Shown here piece by piece: positions 17,783 through 26,320 of a stretch of DNA of 64,000 nt. The stretch spans positions 1,054,001 through 1,118,000 of the forward strand of contig NZ_PJMQ01000001.1 in NCBI RefSeq assembly GCF_002846335.1. Reading direction: 5' to 3'. A program made the position numbers and the translations under genes. The first letter of the stretch is position 1. Every line of letters begins with the position of its first letter. Under the pieces are notes generated by a model. It worked only from the letters and a program-made list of their open reading frames with translations. It had not been told where the DNA came from and searched no databases. The DNA is from Janthinobacterium sp. 61 (lineage in GTDB: Bacteria; Pseudomonadota; Gammaproteobacteria; Burkholderiales; Burkholderiaceae_D).

Positions 17783-19120
17783 ATGTCAACGCCAATGCCA
17801 AAGCCAGCGGTTACCAAGATCGAGCCTTCCCCCGGCGCGCCCATGGTGCAGTCCTTGATCTCGTTTCTCGAACACGAGGTCCAGCCGATTATCGTGCTCG
17901 ACCCCAATTACACCATTCTGGCTGCGAACCTCGCTTACCAGCGGCAATTTGGCAGCATCGGCCAGCCGGTGACCGGCCACAAGTGCTACCGCATCTCGCA
18001 TCACTACGATGCCCCTTGCGACCAGGCCGGTGAACATTGCCCCATGAAGAAAGCGCGGGAATTGCGCGGACCCGACCGTGTGCTGCACATCCACCATACG
18101 CCGCGGGGCCCCGAACACGTCGCCGTCGAACTGCGTCCGATCTTCGATGCCGGCGGCACTATTACCGCGTATGTCGAGCGGCTGGAAGTGGTGCGCAGCG
18201 CTTCGGCCAAGCCGAGCGAGGAAGGGCTGGTTGGGTGTTCCGCGCCATTTAACCGGGTGCTGTCGGCATTGCAGCGGGTGGCGCCCTCGATGCTGTCGGT
18301 GCTGCTGCTGGGCGAGTCAGGCACCGGCAAGGAACTGTTTGCGCGCGCCGTGCATGAAAGCAGCACGCGGGCCGCAGGACCGTTCGTCGTGGTCGATTGC
18401 TCCGGACTGACCGAAACGCTGTTTGAAAGTGAATTGTTCGGGCACGAAAAGGGCGCCTTCACCGGCGCGACCTCGCGCAAACCGGGGCTGGTCGATACGG
18501 CGCAAGGCGGCACCTTGTTTCTTGACGAAATAGGCGACGTGCCCCTTTCCATGCAAGTCAAGCTGCTGCGCCTGATTGAGTCGGGCACTTACCGGCGCGT
18601 GGGCAGTGTCGAGACCCAACATGCGAATTTCCGCCTGGTCGCCGCCACCCACAAGTCGCTGGAACACATGATGGCGCGGGGCGAGTTCCGGCAGGACTTG
18701 TATTACCGCATCAGTGCCTTCCCCATTGCCTTGCCGCCGCTGCGCGAGCGGCCGGACGATATCGCGTTGCTGGTGCAGTCATTCCTGCGCCGCGCCGGTG
18801 CGGGCAAACGCCCCTTGACGATAGACGCCGATGCCATGGCGCAGCTGCAGCGGCGCCCATGGCCCGGCAATATCCGCGAACTGCGCAACGTGCTGGACAG
18901 GGCCAGCCTGTTCGCCGATGATGGCGTGACCCGCGTCGAGCAGCTGCTGGCGGCACCGGTGGAGCAGGGCGCCTCGTCAGGCATGGCGCTGCGCGGCGCC
19001 AGCATACCGCTGGCCGAGGTGCACGCCACCTTCGGCGGCACGCGCAAGGAACTGGCCGCCCACCTGGGCCTCAGCGAGCGCACCTTGTACCGCCGCCTGA
19101 AAGCGCTGGGTATCGCCTAG
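17783..19120 (+). CDS. PAS-containing sigma-54-dependent activator, Fis-type HTH
   Basis: The 445-residue protein has an N-terminal PAS domain with a Cys-rich insertion ([15 protein letters not shown]), a AAA+ domain with Walker A GESGTGKE, the sigma-54 contact loop GAFTGA, Walker [12 protein letters not shown], and a C-terminal Fis HTH ([12 protein letters not shown]). The three Cys residues could bind a metal or Fe-S centre for redox sensing (inference). It lies just upstream of a sigma-54 promoter candidate and the DUF2892, AhpD-like, PhaB and hydrogenase genes, its probable targets. Confidence 0.92.
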   Translation: MSTPMPKPAVTKIEPSPGAPMVQSLISFLEHEVQPIIVLDPNYTILAANLAYQRQFGSIGQPVTGHKCYRISHHYDAPCDQAGEHCPMKKARELRGPDRVLHIHHTPRGPEHVAVELRPIFDAGGTITAYVERLEVVRSASAKPSEEGLVGCSAPFNRVLSALQRVAPSMLSVLLLGESGTGKELFARAVHESSTRAAGPFVVVDCSGLTETLFESELFGHEKGAFTGATSRKPGLVDTAQGGTLFLDEIGDVPLSMQVKLLRLIESGTYRRVGSVETQHANFRLVAATHKSLEHMMARGEFRQDLYYRISAFPIALPPLRERPDDIALLVQSFLRRAGAGKRPLTIDADAMAQLQRRPWPGNIRELRNVLDRASLFADDGVTRVEQLLAAPVEQGASSGMALRGASIPLAEVHATFGGTRKELAAHLGLSERTLYRRLKALGIA

Positions 19121-19152
19121 CGGGAGCCGGGAGCGATGGCCGGCCGGGGCCT

Positions 19153-19189
19153 GGCGGCACTGCCATGCTGCCAGTGTGGCAGTGCCGCC
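19153..19189. promoter_or_regulatory. 13-bp inverted repeat, candidate enhancer site or terminator
   Basis: GGCGGCACTGCCA and TGGCAGTGCCGCC are perfect reverse complements separated by 11 bases. No T run follows, which argues against a simple terminator. It lies about 80 bases upstream of a -24/-12 promoter and shares TGGCAGTGCC with the palindrome at 17718. Confidence 0.5.
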
Positions 19190-19267
19190 GGTCGAATGGC
19201 AGCGCGCTGCTGCCTGCCACATCGTCCCAAGTCCCTGTTTTCTATCCATTCCTCACCTCGTGTAACG

Positions 19268-19284
19268 CTGGCATGAAATATGCT
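19268..19284 (+). promoter_or_regulatory. Sigma-54 (-24/-12) promoter candidate
   Basis: CTGGCATGAAATATGCT has GG (19270-71) and GC (19282-83) with the required 10-base spacing. It is 84 bases before the DUF2892 gene and directly downstream of the sigma-54 activator gene. Confidence 0.55.
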
Positions 19285-19367
19285 CAGATGTAGCATGACG
19301 CGTACCGGGAATGAGGGCGCGCGTCTCTTGTTGTCATCGCGACGATCAACCATTGAGGAGCAAGACC

Positions 19368-19559
19368 ATGAACGCGAACGTCGGCAATATCGATCGTGCC
19401 ATTCGGATACTGTTGGGGCTGGGCCTGATCACCGCCACCCTGGCTGGCGCCATCGGCGTCTGGGGCTGGCTGGGCGTCATTCCCCTGGCGACAGGCATCT
19501 TCCGCTTCTGTCCCGCGTATCTGCCGTTTGGGATTCGTACCTGTGCGGTGAAAAAATGA
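19368..19559 (+). CDS. DUF2892 (YgaP-like) inner-membrane protein
   Basis: The 63-residue product starts MNANVGNIDRAIRILLG, preceded by a GAGGAG SD. Two hydrophobic segments follow, with WGWLGVIPLATGIFRFCPAY, which is characteristic of DUF2892 including the conserved Cys-Pro. Such domains occur alone or fused to rhodanese domains. It is the first gene after the sigma-54 promoter. Confidence 0.85.
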   Translation: MNANVGNIDRAIRILLGLGLITATLAGAIGVWGWLGVIPLATGIFRFCPAYLPFGIRTCAVKK

Positions 19560-19581
19560 AACTGGGAAGGGAGGTGGAAAC

Positions 19582-19938
19582 ATGATCATGCATGCTGGCG
19601 GCTATCGCGCATTGACGCAGTCGGTGTCACAACAATTGGCGACCCTGCGCACCGATATTCCCGACGTGATGAAAGGCTTTGGCGATCTGGCGCGCGCGGC
19701 AACGCGCGATGGTGCGCTGGACAAGAAAACCAAGGAGTTCATCGCGCTGGCCCTGGGCATCGCGGCCCATTGCGATGCCTGCATCGGATTTCATGTCCAG
19801 GCTCTCGTCAAATTGGGCGCTACCCGGGCCGAATTCGAAGAGACCCTGGGCATGGCCATCTACATGGGCGGCGGGCCGTCGGCGATGTATTGCGCCAATG
19901 CGCTGGCGGCGTTCGAGGAGTTTTCCGTTCCTGCGTGA
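19582..19938 (+). CDS. AhpD-like carboxymuconolactone decarboxylase family protein
   Basis: The 118-residue protein has the family core TKEFIALALGIAAHCDACIGFHVQALVKLGA, whose CDAC plus following His is the redox-active motif of the AhpD type. Members with this motif act as peroxidase partners or disulfide reductases. It is 22 bases after the DUF2892 gene, in the same transcription unit. Confidence 0.85.
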   Translation: MIMHAGGYRALTQSVSQQLATLRTDIPDVMKGFGDLARAATRDGALDKKTKEFIALALGIAAHCDACIGFHVQALVKLGATRAEFEETLGMAIYMGGGPSAMYCANALAAFEEFSVPA

Positions 19939-20006
19939 GCCGCATGCTGCTGCCGCGCATCGCCTTTGGCCTCAAGCCGCAATGTGTCACTTTAGTCTCG
20001 CAGCGA

Positions 20007-20020
20007 TTGATCTATGTCAT
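20007..20020 (+). promoter_or_regulatory. FNR-like site upstream of phaB
   Basis: TTGATCTATGTCAT fits TTGAT-N4-ATCAA with two mismatches, both in the right arm. It is one of a series of such sites in the locus. Confidence 0.35.
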
Positions 20021-20147
20021 GAAGGGCCAGTGACGTGACTGCCCGCAGTCGCGTACATTGGCCGGTAGTGGCCACGCTTGCCGCCATGAGCGTGTGGGAT
20101 TAAGCTGCCGCAATATCGACCGGATTGCCACCATGGGAGTAATTTTC

Positions 20148-20870
20148 ATGCAACGAACCGCACTCGTCACTGGTGGCACCCGAGGCCTGGGCAAAGCCAT
20201 TTCGCTCGCATTGCAAGCAGGCGGTCACCGGGTCGCCGCTGTCTACCACAGCAATGCGGACACCGCCGCTACCTTTTCCGAGGCCACAGCGATTCCCGTA
20301 TTCCGATGGGATGTCAGCGATTTCAACGCCTGCCGCGACGGCATTGCCGCTGTGGAACAGCAACTGGGACCCATCGATATCCTGATCAACAATGCCGGCA
20401 TCACCAGCGATGCGCTATTGCACCGCATGGACCCGGATCAGTGGTGGCAGGTCCTCAATACCAATCTCGGCTCGATGTTCAATATGTGCCGTCATGTCAT
20501 GGAAGGCATGCGGGCGCGCGAGTTCGGCCGTATCGTCAATATCAGTTCGGTCAATGGAGAGAAGGGCCAGCTTGGGCAGGCCAACTACGCCGCCGCCAAA
20601 GCCGGTATTCTCGGTTTTAGCAGGGCGCTGGCGCTGGAGGGTGCGCGCAAGAAAATCACGGTCAACGCGGTCGCTCCCGGCTATTGCGATACCGACATGG
20701 TGGCCGAGGTCGCCCCCGATGTCTTGCAAAAAATCATTGCCGGCATCCCCGTTGGGCGGCTCGGCACGCCCGAGGACATCGCGCGCCTGGTGGCATTCCT
20801 GGCCGACGACGCCAGTGGCTTCATCACGGGGGCAACCTTTGATGTCAATGGCGGCCAATACATGGGCTAG
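20148..20870 (+). CDS. phaB: Acetoacetyl-CoA reductase (SDR family)
   Basis: I choose ATG 20148 (MQRTALVTGG) because GGGAG lies 9 bases before it. The 240-residue protein is a classic short-chain dehydrogenase: TGGTRGLG cofactor loop, NNAGIT, catalytic Ser in ISSVNGEKGQ, and YAAAK. SVNGEKGQ-GQANY is the PhaB-type pattern, so it most likely reduces acetoacetyl-CoA with NADPH for polyhydroxybutyrate; a FabG role is the alternative. It lies 72 bases upstream of the hydrogenase gene. Confidence 0.82.
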   Translation: MQRTALVTGGTRGLGKAISLALQAGGHRVAAVYHSNADTAATFSEATAIPVFRWDVSDFNACRDGIAAVEQQLGPIDILINNAGITSDALLHRMDPDQWWQVLNTNLGSMFNMCRHVMEGMRAREFGRIVNISSVNGEKGQLGQANYAAAKAGILGFSRALALEGARKKITVNAVAPGYCDTDMVAEVAPDVLQKIIAGIPVGRLGTPEDIARLVAFLADDASGFITGATFDVNGGQYMG

Positions 20871-20942
20871 CGCTACCCGTAGCCGCGCATGCCGCTTGAC
20901 GCGGTGCAGCGGCGTCTTTGCGGTAGGCCGGGGGTGGCTCGC

Positions 20943-23075
20943 ATGATCTCGCTGACGGTCAATGGGCGGGCTGTTGACGTCGAGGAAGGCGCGACCTGCC
21001 TCGATGCCGCCAGGGAGGCAGGCGTGCATATTCCCACGCTTTGCTACTATCCGCGCTTGCCCACTCATGCCGTGTGCCGCATGTGCCTCGTGCATGTCGC
21101 AGGCCAGCCGCAGCTGCAGCCGGCCTGCATCACGCTGGCAAAAGCAGGCGACGTTGTCGAGACGGCATCGCGCGACCTGCAAGCATTTCGCGCAATGGAT
21201 GCACAATGGCTGCTGGCGCGCCATCCGAACGATTGCCTGCGCTGCGAAGTCAACGGGTCTTGCCGCTTGCAAAGCCTGATCAGCGAAAATCAATGGGAAG
21301 AGCGCTGGGAAAAGATGCCGCGCGGCTCGGTGGCGCATCCCGAGCACCGCTTGATCGATCATACCTCGCCGAGTATCTGGCGCGACCTGTCCAAATGCAT
21401 CGAATGCGGCCTGTGCGTGGAAGCGTGCGGCGCGTCGGGACAGCAGCAATACGTGATCGGCTTTGCCGAACGCGGCTCGGGGCGCTTGCCGGTGACTGTG
21501 TTTGACCATACCCTGGCCAATACTCAATGTGTTTCCTGCGGTCAATGTACGCTGGTCTGTCCCGTCGGGGCGCTCGTCGAGACGCCGCACTGGCATGCGG
21601 TGCTCCACACCCTGGATGCGCACAAGCGCGTCTCCGTGGTGCAAGTTGCGCCCGCCACCCGCGTTGCCATCGGCGAAGAATTCGGCATGCAGGCCGGCAA
21701 GGTCAGTACGGGAAAAATGATCAATGCCTTGCGACAACTTGGTTTTGACTACGTGTTCGACACCAATTTCGGCGCCGACCTGACGATCATGGAAGAAGCC
21801 AGCGAGTTGCTGGCGCGTATACAAGGGCAGGCAGGAAACGCGCAGCCCTTGCCCCTGTTGACTTCCTGTTGCCCGGGATGGGTGAACTGGGTGGAAATCA
21901 ACCGGCCCGACCTGCTGGACCACCTGAGCACGACCCGGTCGCCGCAGCAAATGCATGGCGCCTTGACGAAGCGCAGCGCCTTCGCGCGCACGCTCGGTCC
22001 CGCCTTTGCCGAGGGCAGGGAGGAGCCTTACGTGGTCAGCGTCATGCCCTGCACGGCCAAGAAGGATGAGGCGGTCCGGCCCGGCCTGTCCGGCGATGTC
22101 GACCATGTCCTGACTACGCGGGAACTGGCCAGGATGATCAAGTCGCGCGGCATCGCCTTTCATGCGCTGACCGACGATGGCGCATTCGACGACCCCTTGG
22201 GGGAAAGCACGGGTGCCGCGCAGATTTTCGCCGCGTCGGGCGGCGTCATGGAGGCCATGCTGCGTACCGCCGCCTACTTGCTCGGCAGGCCAGAGCCGCT
22301 GGCGCTGGCGTGGCTGCCACTGCGCGGCATCGGGCCAGGGATCAGGACAGCGCAGATCGCCGGCTTGGGGGCGGTCGCCATTTGCAATGGCATCGCCGCG
22401 GCACAGCATCTGCTGGAGACAGAGGCCTGGCGCGATCAATTCGTCGCCATTGAGGTCATGGCCTGTGTCGGGGGCTGTCTGGGCGGCGGTGGCGAGCCCA
22501 AATCGATGGATCCCCTGGTGCTGGACAAGCGCATGCGGGCGATTTACGCACTCGACGAGCAGGCAGCGCAGCGCAGTGCACATGAAAACCGGGCCGTGCA
22601 AACCTGGTACGCCACTGAGCTGCAGGAACCCCATGCCGTCCAGGCGCGCGCGCTGCTGCACACAAGCTATGCCGCGCGCAATTCCAGGCGCCTGTTGTTG
22701 ATGCAATTTCTCGATTGCGTGGACCGGCGCGACGGCGCGCAGGCGGCAGCCTTGCTGCATCCTGATGCGTGGTGGTCGACGGCGTCACCATTCGGCGACG
22801 TTCACGGCGCCAGCGCGATCCAGGCGCTGATCGATACAAAGTTGCCTCCACGCAAGTATGGACCGGCGTTCGCCCGGCACCGGATGGTATCGGTCGCCGA
22901 TGTGGACGACCTGGCCGTCATCACCCCGATGGGCGAGCTGTGCAGCTTCAGCGTGGAGGTTGACCGCAGCCAGTCACCGATGGTGATCAGCAGGCTGGTG
23001 CGCACCATGCGCCAGGAATGCGTTCTGTTGTCAGCTGCTGCAGATCCGGCCCTCCTGGCAAAGGGAACGGGGTGA
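20943..23075 (+). CDS. hydA: [FeFe]-hydrogenase with C-terminal NTF2/SnoaL-like domain
   Basis: The 710-residue protein starts MISLTVNGRAVDVEEG, an N-terminal [2Fe-2S] domain. Then come the HPNDC...C...C His/Cys [4Fe-4S] motif (residue 94 on), two [4Fe-4S] motifs (CIECGLCVEAC from 152, CVSCGQCTLVCP from 196), and the H-cluster domain with TSCCPGW (307-313), VMPCTAKK (Cys370) and EVMACVGGCLGGGG (Cys508, Cys512). Proton-path residues are retained (MEEASE, RSPQQ). Residues ~578-710 form an added domain with an NTF2/SnoaL look (LMQFLDCVDRRD, ALLHPDAWW). Maturases HydE/F/G are not in the window. The enzyme would evolve or take up H2 with a ferredoxin-type partner. Confidence 0.93.
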   Translation: MISLTVNGRAVDVEEGATCLDAAREAGVHIPTLCYYPRLPTHAVCRMCLVHVAGQPQLQPACITLAKAGDVVETASRDLQAFRAMDAQWLLARHPNDCLRCEVNGSCRLQSLISENQWEERWEKMPRGSVAHPEHRLIDHTSPSIWRDLSKCIECGLCVEACGASGQQQYVIGFAERGSGRLPVTVFDHTLANTQCVSCGQCTLVCPVGALVETPHWHAVLHTLDAHKRVSVVQVAPATRVAIGEEFGMQAGKVSTGKMINALRQLGFDYVFDTNFGADLTIMEEASELLARIQGQAGNAQPLPLLTSCCPGWVNWVEINRPDLLDHLSTTRSPQQMHGALTKRSAFARTLGPAFAEGREEPYVVSVMPCTAKKDEAVRPGLSGDVDHVLTTRELARMIKSRGIAFHALTDDGAFDDPLGESTGAAQIFAASGGVMEAMLRTAAYLLGRPEPLALAWLPLRGIGPGIRTAQIAGLGAVAICNGIAAAQHLLETEAWRDQFVAIEVMACVGGCLGGGGEPKSMDPLVLDKRMRAIYALDEQAAQRSAHENRAVQTWYATELQEPHAVQARALLHTSYAARNSRRLLLMQFLDCVDRRDGAQAAALLHPDAWWSTASPFGDVHGASAIQALIDTKLPPRKYGPAFARHRMVSVADVDDLAVITPMGELCSFSVEVDRSQSPMVISRLVRTMRQECVLLSAAADPALLAKGTG

Positions 23076-23143
23076 GACAGCGGCTTTCCGTGGTGAAATG
23101 GCTGGCGCCGCCGCGCTTTCCGGCATAAGGATCCTTGCGCCGT

Positions 23144-23157
23144 TTGATGTGCATCAT
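23144..23157 (+). promoter_or_regulatory. FNR-like site upstream of hsp20
   Basis: TTGATGTGCATCAT differs from TTGAT-N4-ATCAA only in the last base. Its centre is about 84 bases before the Hsp20 start, compatible with a class II position for a transcript starting near 23192. Confidence 0.6.
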
Positions 23158-23233
23158 TCATTTTCCTGTAGCAAATCAATATCATAAGTTCAAGCATCTA
23201 TCCGGGTGCCGGTAAAAGGGAGGGAACATTGTC

Positions 23234-23680
23234 ATGGTTAATCGTCTGACTCGATTCGATCCATTTTCTGACATCGCACGCTTCGAACCCCTGAACGGCA
23301 TCGAGGACTGGTTTCGCGATTTTCAGCTTCGACCCTCCTTGCGCGACTGGAATGTGGAGCCGCGCATCAAGATCGATGTGTCGGAAACGGATGTGGCGTA
23401 TACCGTGAAGGCGGAGATTCCCGGCGTGAAGAAGGAGGACATCAAGGTGGACGTCGAGGGCGGTGTCGTGTCGATCACGGCCGAATTGAAACACGAGAGC
23501 GAAGTGGAAACCGGCAAGTTGCTGCGTACGGAGCGTACATACGGCGAACAGCGCCGCAGTTTTACGCTGGCGCAGGATATCGACGATGCCAAGGTGGTCG
23601 CCAGTTATGCCGACGGCGTGCTGACCCTCAGTTTGCCGAAAAAGAGTGGCAAGGCAAGCCAGCACATCCCGATCAGCTAG
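23234..23680 (+). CDS. Small heat-shock protein, Hsp20/alpha-crystallin family
   Basis: The 148-residue protein has a strong SD (GGGAGGGAAC). The alpha-crystallin domain spans ~residues 45-140, with IDVSETDVAYTVKAEIPGVKKEDI, the YGEQRRSF-LAQDID region and DGVLTLSLPKK, and the tail ends in IPIS (an I-x-I motif). It is an ATP-independent holdase. An FNR-like site precedes it, so low oxygen may induce it. Confidence 0.95.
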   Translation: MVNRLTRFDPFSDIARFEPLNGIEDWFRDFQLRPSLRDWNVEPRIKIDVSETDVAYTVKAEIPGVKKEDIKVDVEGGVVSITAELKHESEVETGKLLRTERTYGEQRRSFTLAQDIDDAKVVASYADGVLTLSLPKKSGKASQHIPIS

Positions 23681-23910
23681 GACTGTTGCGCGGCGGGTAT
23701 GAGGCTGTCCTGACATGCGCGCCAGCGTAGGAACTGCATGCCGGGATGCAACAGGAACGTTGCCGGGGGAGGGGGCGCCGCATGCTGCATCCCATGTGGG
23801 CAATGTGGCTGCGACGAGCCACCGGGCACTTCCAGTGACGCCAGGGCCGCGTTCACCGCGCATCGTTTCCGTCTTGCTGCATCTGTATGCCGAGTGAAAA
23901 GGGCGAGTCT

Positions 23911-25563
23911 ATGTCTGCTACGGTGCGTTCTGCCACCCATCCAGGGTGGATTGTTTTCCGGAAATTTTCCCTGGTCGCGTTGGCGGCTGGATGTGTAGTG
24001 CTGGCATGCCTTTTTATCCTGGCGATCCAGTTGTCGACGATATGGCGCGCGCGCGAAGTGCGGTTGCACGAGGCGGGCGACGCGGCTGCGAATGTCAGCC
24101 AGGCGGTCGCACAGCATGCCTATGACACGCTCAAGGAGGTCGATACGCTGTTGCTTGGACTGGTCGAGCGCGGCGACATTTTGGGGCCGTCAGACATCGA
24201 TCGTTCCCGCATGCAGGCGCTGTTGAGGAGCCGCGTCGCCGAACTTCCCCAATTGCAGGCAATCGTCGTGTTTGCCGATGACGGCAGGGCGCTGATCAGT
24301 TCCGGTACGGGCATGCCAGTCCATTTCGATAGCGCAGACAATGAATATCTTGGCCACCATCGTCAGCAGAATGACTTGCAGCCGTATATAGGGATGGGGG
24401 TGGGAAACCAGGCAAATGGTGACTGGATCATGGCAGTGTCGCGCCGAATCAATCTGCCCGACGGGCGGTTCGGCGGCGTTGTGCTGGCCACCCTCCGCCT
24501 CGACTATTTTAGAAAGTTCTACGAAGAGTTTTCCATCGGCGAGCAAGGGGCGATCCTGATGCAAAGCGCTGCTGGCCGTATCGTGCTGAAAAGGCCATTT
24601 GATGGTGACCTGCCAGAAATTGAGACACGGCCATCGACTTTCTTTTCGGAAGCCCTGGCGGCGGTGAAGCTCAAGGAAACGCGCGCCAGCCAGGGGCAAG
24701 ACGGGAAATCAAGGATCATCAGCTATCGTAAAATCACCGACTATCCATTGGTCGTATTGACTGCCTTGTCACAGGATGAAGCCTTGAGGGCCTGGCGTAA
24801 TGATGGCTGTCTGCAAATTGCGGCGTTGAGCGCCCTGATCCTGCTCATCGGATTTTTGGGCTGCCGCATGATCAGGCAGCTGACTTCGCGCCTGATCATC
24901 GAGGAGGAATTCAAGGAGTCGAGCGATGAATTAAAAGTATCCAACCAGCTTCTGACGCACCTCGCCCTGCAGGATGGATTGACGGGCTTGGCAAATCGAC
25001 GCAGTTTTGATGACGCATTGACTGTGGAGTTCAGTCGTGCCCAGCGCGCGGGAAATTCCCTGGGCCTGATGATGGTCGATGTTGATTTTTTCAAGCAATA
25101 TAATGACCTTTATGGCCATGTGGCCGGTGATGAATGCTTGAAGAAAATTGCCTGCGTGGTCGCCACAGGCATGCGCAGGGCGGGCGATATGGCGGCACGC
25201 TATGGCGGCGAGGAAATGGTGTTGTTATTGCCAGGATCGGATATCGCCGGAGCCGTATCGCTTGCGGAAACCATACGTCATGGCATAGAGAGTTTAGGCA
25301 TTTCCCATCTTGGCAGTCCCCTGTGCAAGGTGACTGTAAGTATCGGGGTGGCGGTGTTCCCCCTGATTAAAATGGATACGATGGCCATTACCCTGCTAAA
25401 TGCTGCCGACCATGCCCTGTACAAGGCCAAGGCCTCGGGGCGCCATAATGTATGTACCTGCGATTCGCGCGAAAAGAAGTTCTTCCGCAGCAATGCCGTT
25501 GAAATCAATGAGAACTGGTGCCAGGAATATGTGGCACAGGCAGACGTGCGTTCGGAACGTTAG
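23911..25563 (+). CDS. Membrane diguanylate cyclase with periplasmic sensor (GGDEF)
   Basis: I take the second Met (MSATVRSATHPG) as start because GGGCGAG precedes it. The 550-residue protein has a transmembrane helix (LAAGCVVLACLFILAIQL), an extracytoplasmic dCache-like domain of ~240 residues, a second helix (IAALSALILLIGFLG) and a C-terminal GGDEF domain: DGLTGLANRRSFD, DVDFFKQYND, and active-site RYGGEEM. GGEE variants can be active. It would synthesise c-di-GMP, opposing the HD-GYP protein at 15.4 kb. Confidence 0.88.
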   Translation: MSATVRSATHPGWIVFRKFSLVALAAGCVVLACLFILAIQLSTIWRAREVRLHEAGDAAANVSQAVAQHAYDTLKEVDTLLLGLVERGDILGPSDIDRSRMQALLRSRVAELPQLQAIVVFADDGRALISSGTGMPVHFDSADNEYLGHHRQQNDLQPYIGMGVGNQANGDWIMAVSRRINLPDGRFGGVVLATLRLDYFRKFYEEFSIGEQGAILMQSAAGRIVLKRPFDGDLPEIETRPSTFFSEALAAVKLKETRASQGQDGKSRIISYRKITDYPLVVLTALSQDEALRAWRNDGCLQIAALSALILLIGFLGCRMIRQLTSRLIIEEEFKESSDELKVSNQLLTHLALQDGLTGLANRRSFDDALTVEFSRAQRAGNSLGLMMVDVDFFKQYNDLYGHVAGDECLKKIACVVATGMRRAGDMAARYGGEEMVLLLPGSDIAGAVSLAETIRHGIESLGISHLGSPLCKVTVSIGVAVFPLIKMDTMAITLLNAADHALYKAKASGRHNVCTCDSREKKFFRSNAVEINENWCQEYVAQADVRSER

Positions 25564-25687
25564 CGACGGCTGCCAGGCAGATCCGCAAATGGCATGAGAA
25601 CCAGCTTGTCCATCGGGCGAGAAAATTCCAATATATAACATTCTATTTTTGATAACTGTGTTGTTGTCAGGCTCAGTTATTCGCCTC

Positions 25688-25701
25688 ATTGATGTAGATC
25701 A
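25688..25701 (+). promoter_or_regulatory. FNR-like site
   Basis: TTGATGTAGATCAT has one mismatch to TTGAT-N4-ATCAA. It is about 150 bases upstream of the small gene at 25845. Confidence 0.55.
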
Positions 25702-25844
25702 TTCATCTGCCGTGACTGTACCTATTTGGAACGATACAGTACACATCAGCAAGCACCCCATTCACCCTTCCCCAGCAACGGCTTGGGTCGACCCAAGGCA
25801 GAGCCCAGCACAGCGGGCATATGCACAACGATAGGAAGCTCTCC

Positions 25845-26090
25845 ATGCATGCAGATATCTGGATAGTTCGGAACGGTAGCGATTATCTCTTGTTGCATGG
25901 CCATTTGCGCCTGCATTCCACCTTGAACGGCGAGGGTGCCGCCTATGTCGAGGTGGCGGACGAAGGTATCGTCAAGATCACCTGCGTATCGGGCTGCCTT
26001 CAGGTCGATTCCGGCAATGCGCTGTCACCACTTTGTGTCCAGGGGGCAACAGTCAAGGCCCTGGGCGAAAACCTGCCCAACGCTTGGTGA
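25845..26090 (+). CDS. Small hypothetical protein
   Basis: ATG 25845 follows AGGAAG with 6-base spacing. The 81-residue product is beta-rich (DIWIVRNGSDYLLLHGHLRLHSTL, VEVADEGIVKITC) and contains three Cys. It resembles a compact cupin-like or sandwich fold but no family is recognised. An FNR-like site lies upstream. Confidence 0.65.
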   Translation: MHADIWIVRNGSDYLLLHGHLRLHSTLNGEGAAYVEVADEGIVKITCVSGCLQVDSGNALSPLCVQGATVKALGENLPNAW

Positions 26091-26320
26091 CGGACAGCGG
26101 CCTGGCGAGCCACAGCGCCGGGCGATCACATCGATCCATGCGGGTTATTCTGGCCGCATGTTGTGCAAAAAAACGGCATATTTTTTTCGCGACTATGACT
26201 GAGCTCGCTATTGCGCTAATATAAATTAGATTGCTTGTTAGTACATTCCATCCATGAACCTTGCCAAGATGTGATGCGGCAGGGGGACAACTTGCTAACG
26301 ATGGATATGGTTAACGAATT

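Noticed and set aside
20415..22760. Long open frame (781 codons) on the minus strand
   Set aside because: It lies antisense to phaB and the hydrogenase, whose motifs are complete. Its translation is rich in His, Gln and Arg without domains, as expected for an antisense shadow in high-GC DNA.
20943..23075. NuoG or formate dehydrogenase subunit instead of hydrogenase
   Set aside because: The N-terminal clusters are shared with those families, but TSCCPGW, MPCTAKK and EVMACVGGC are H-cluster motifs that they lack.
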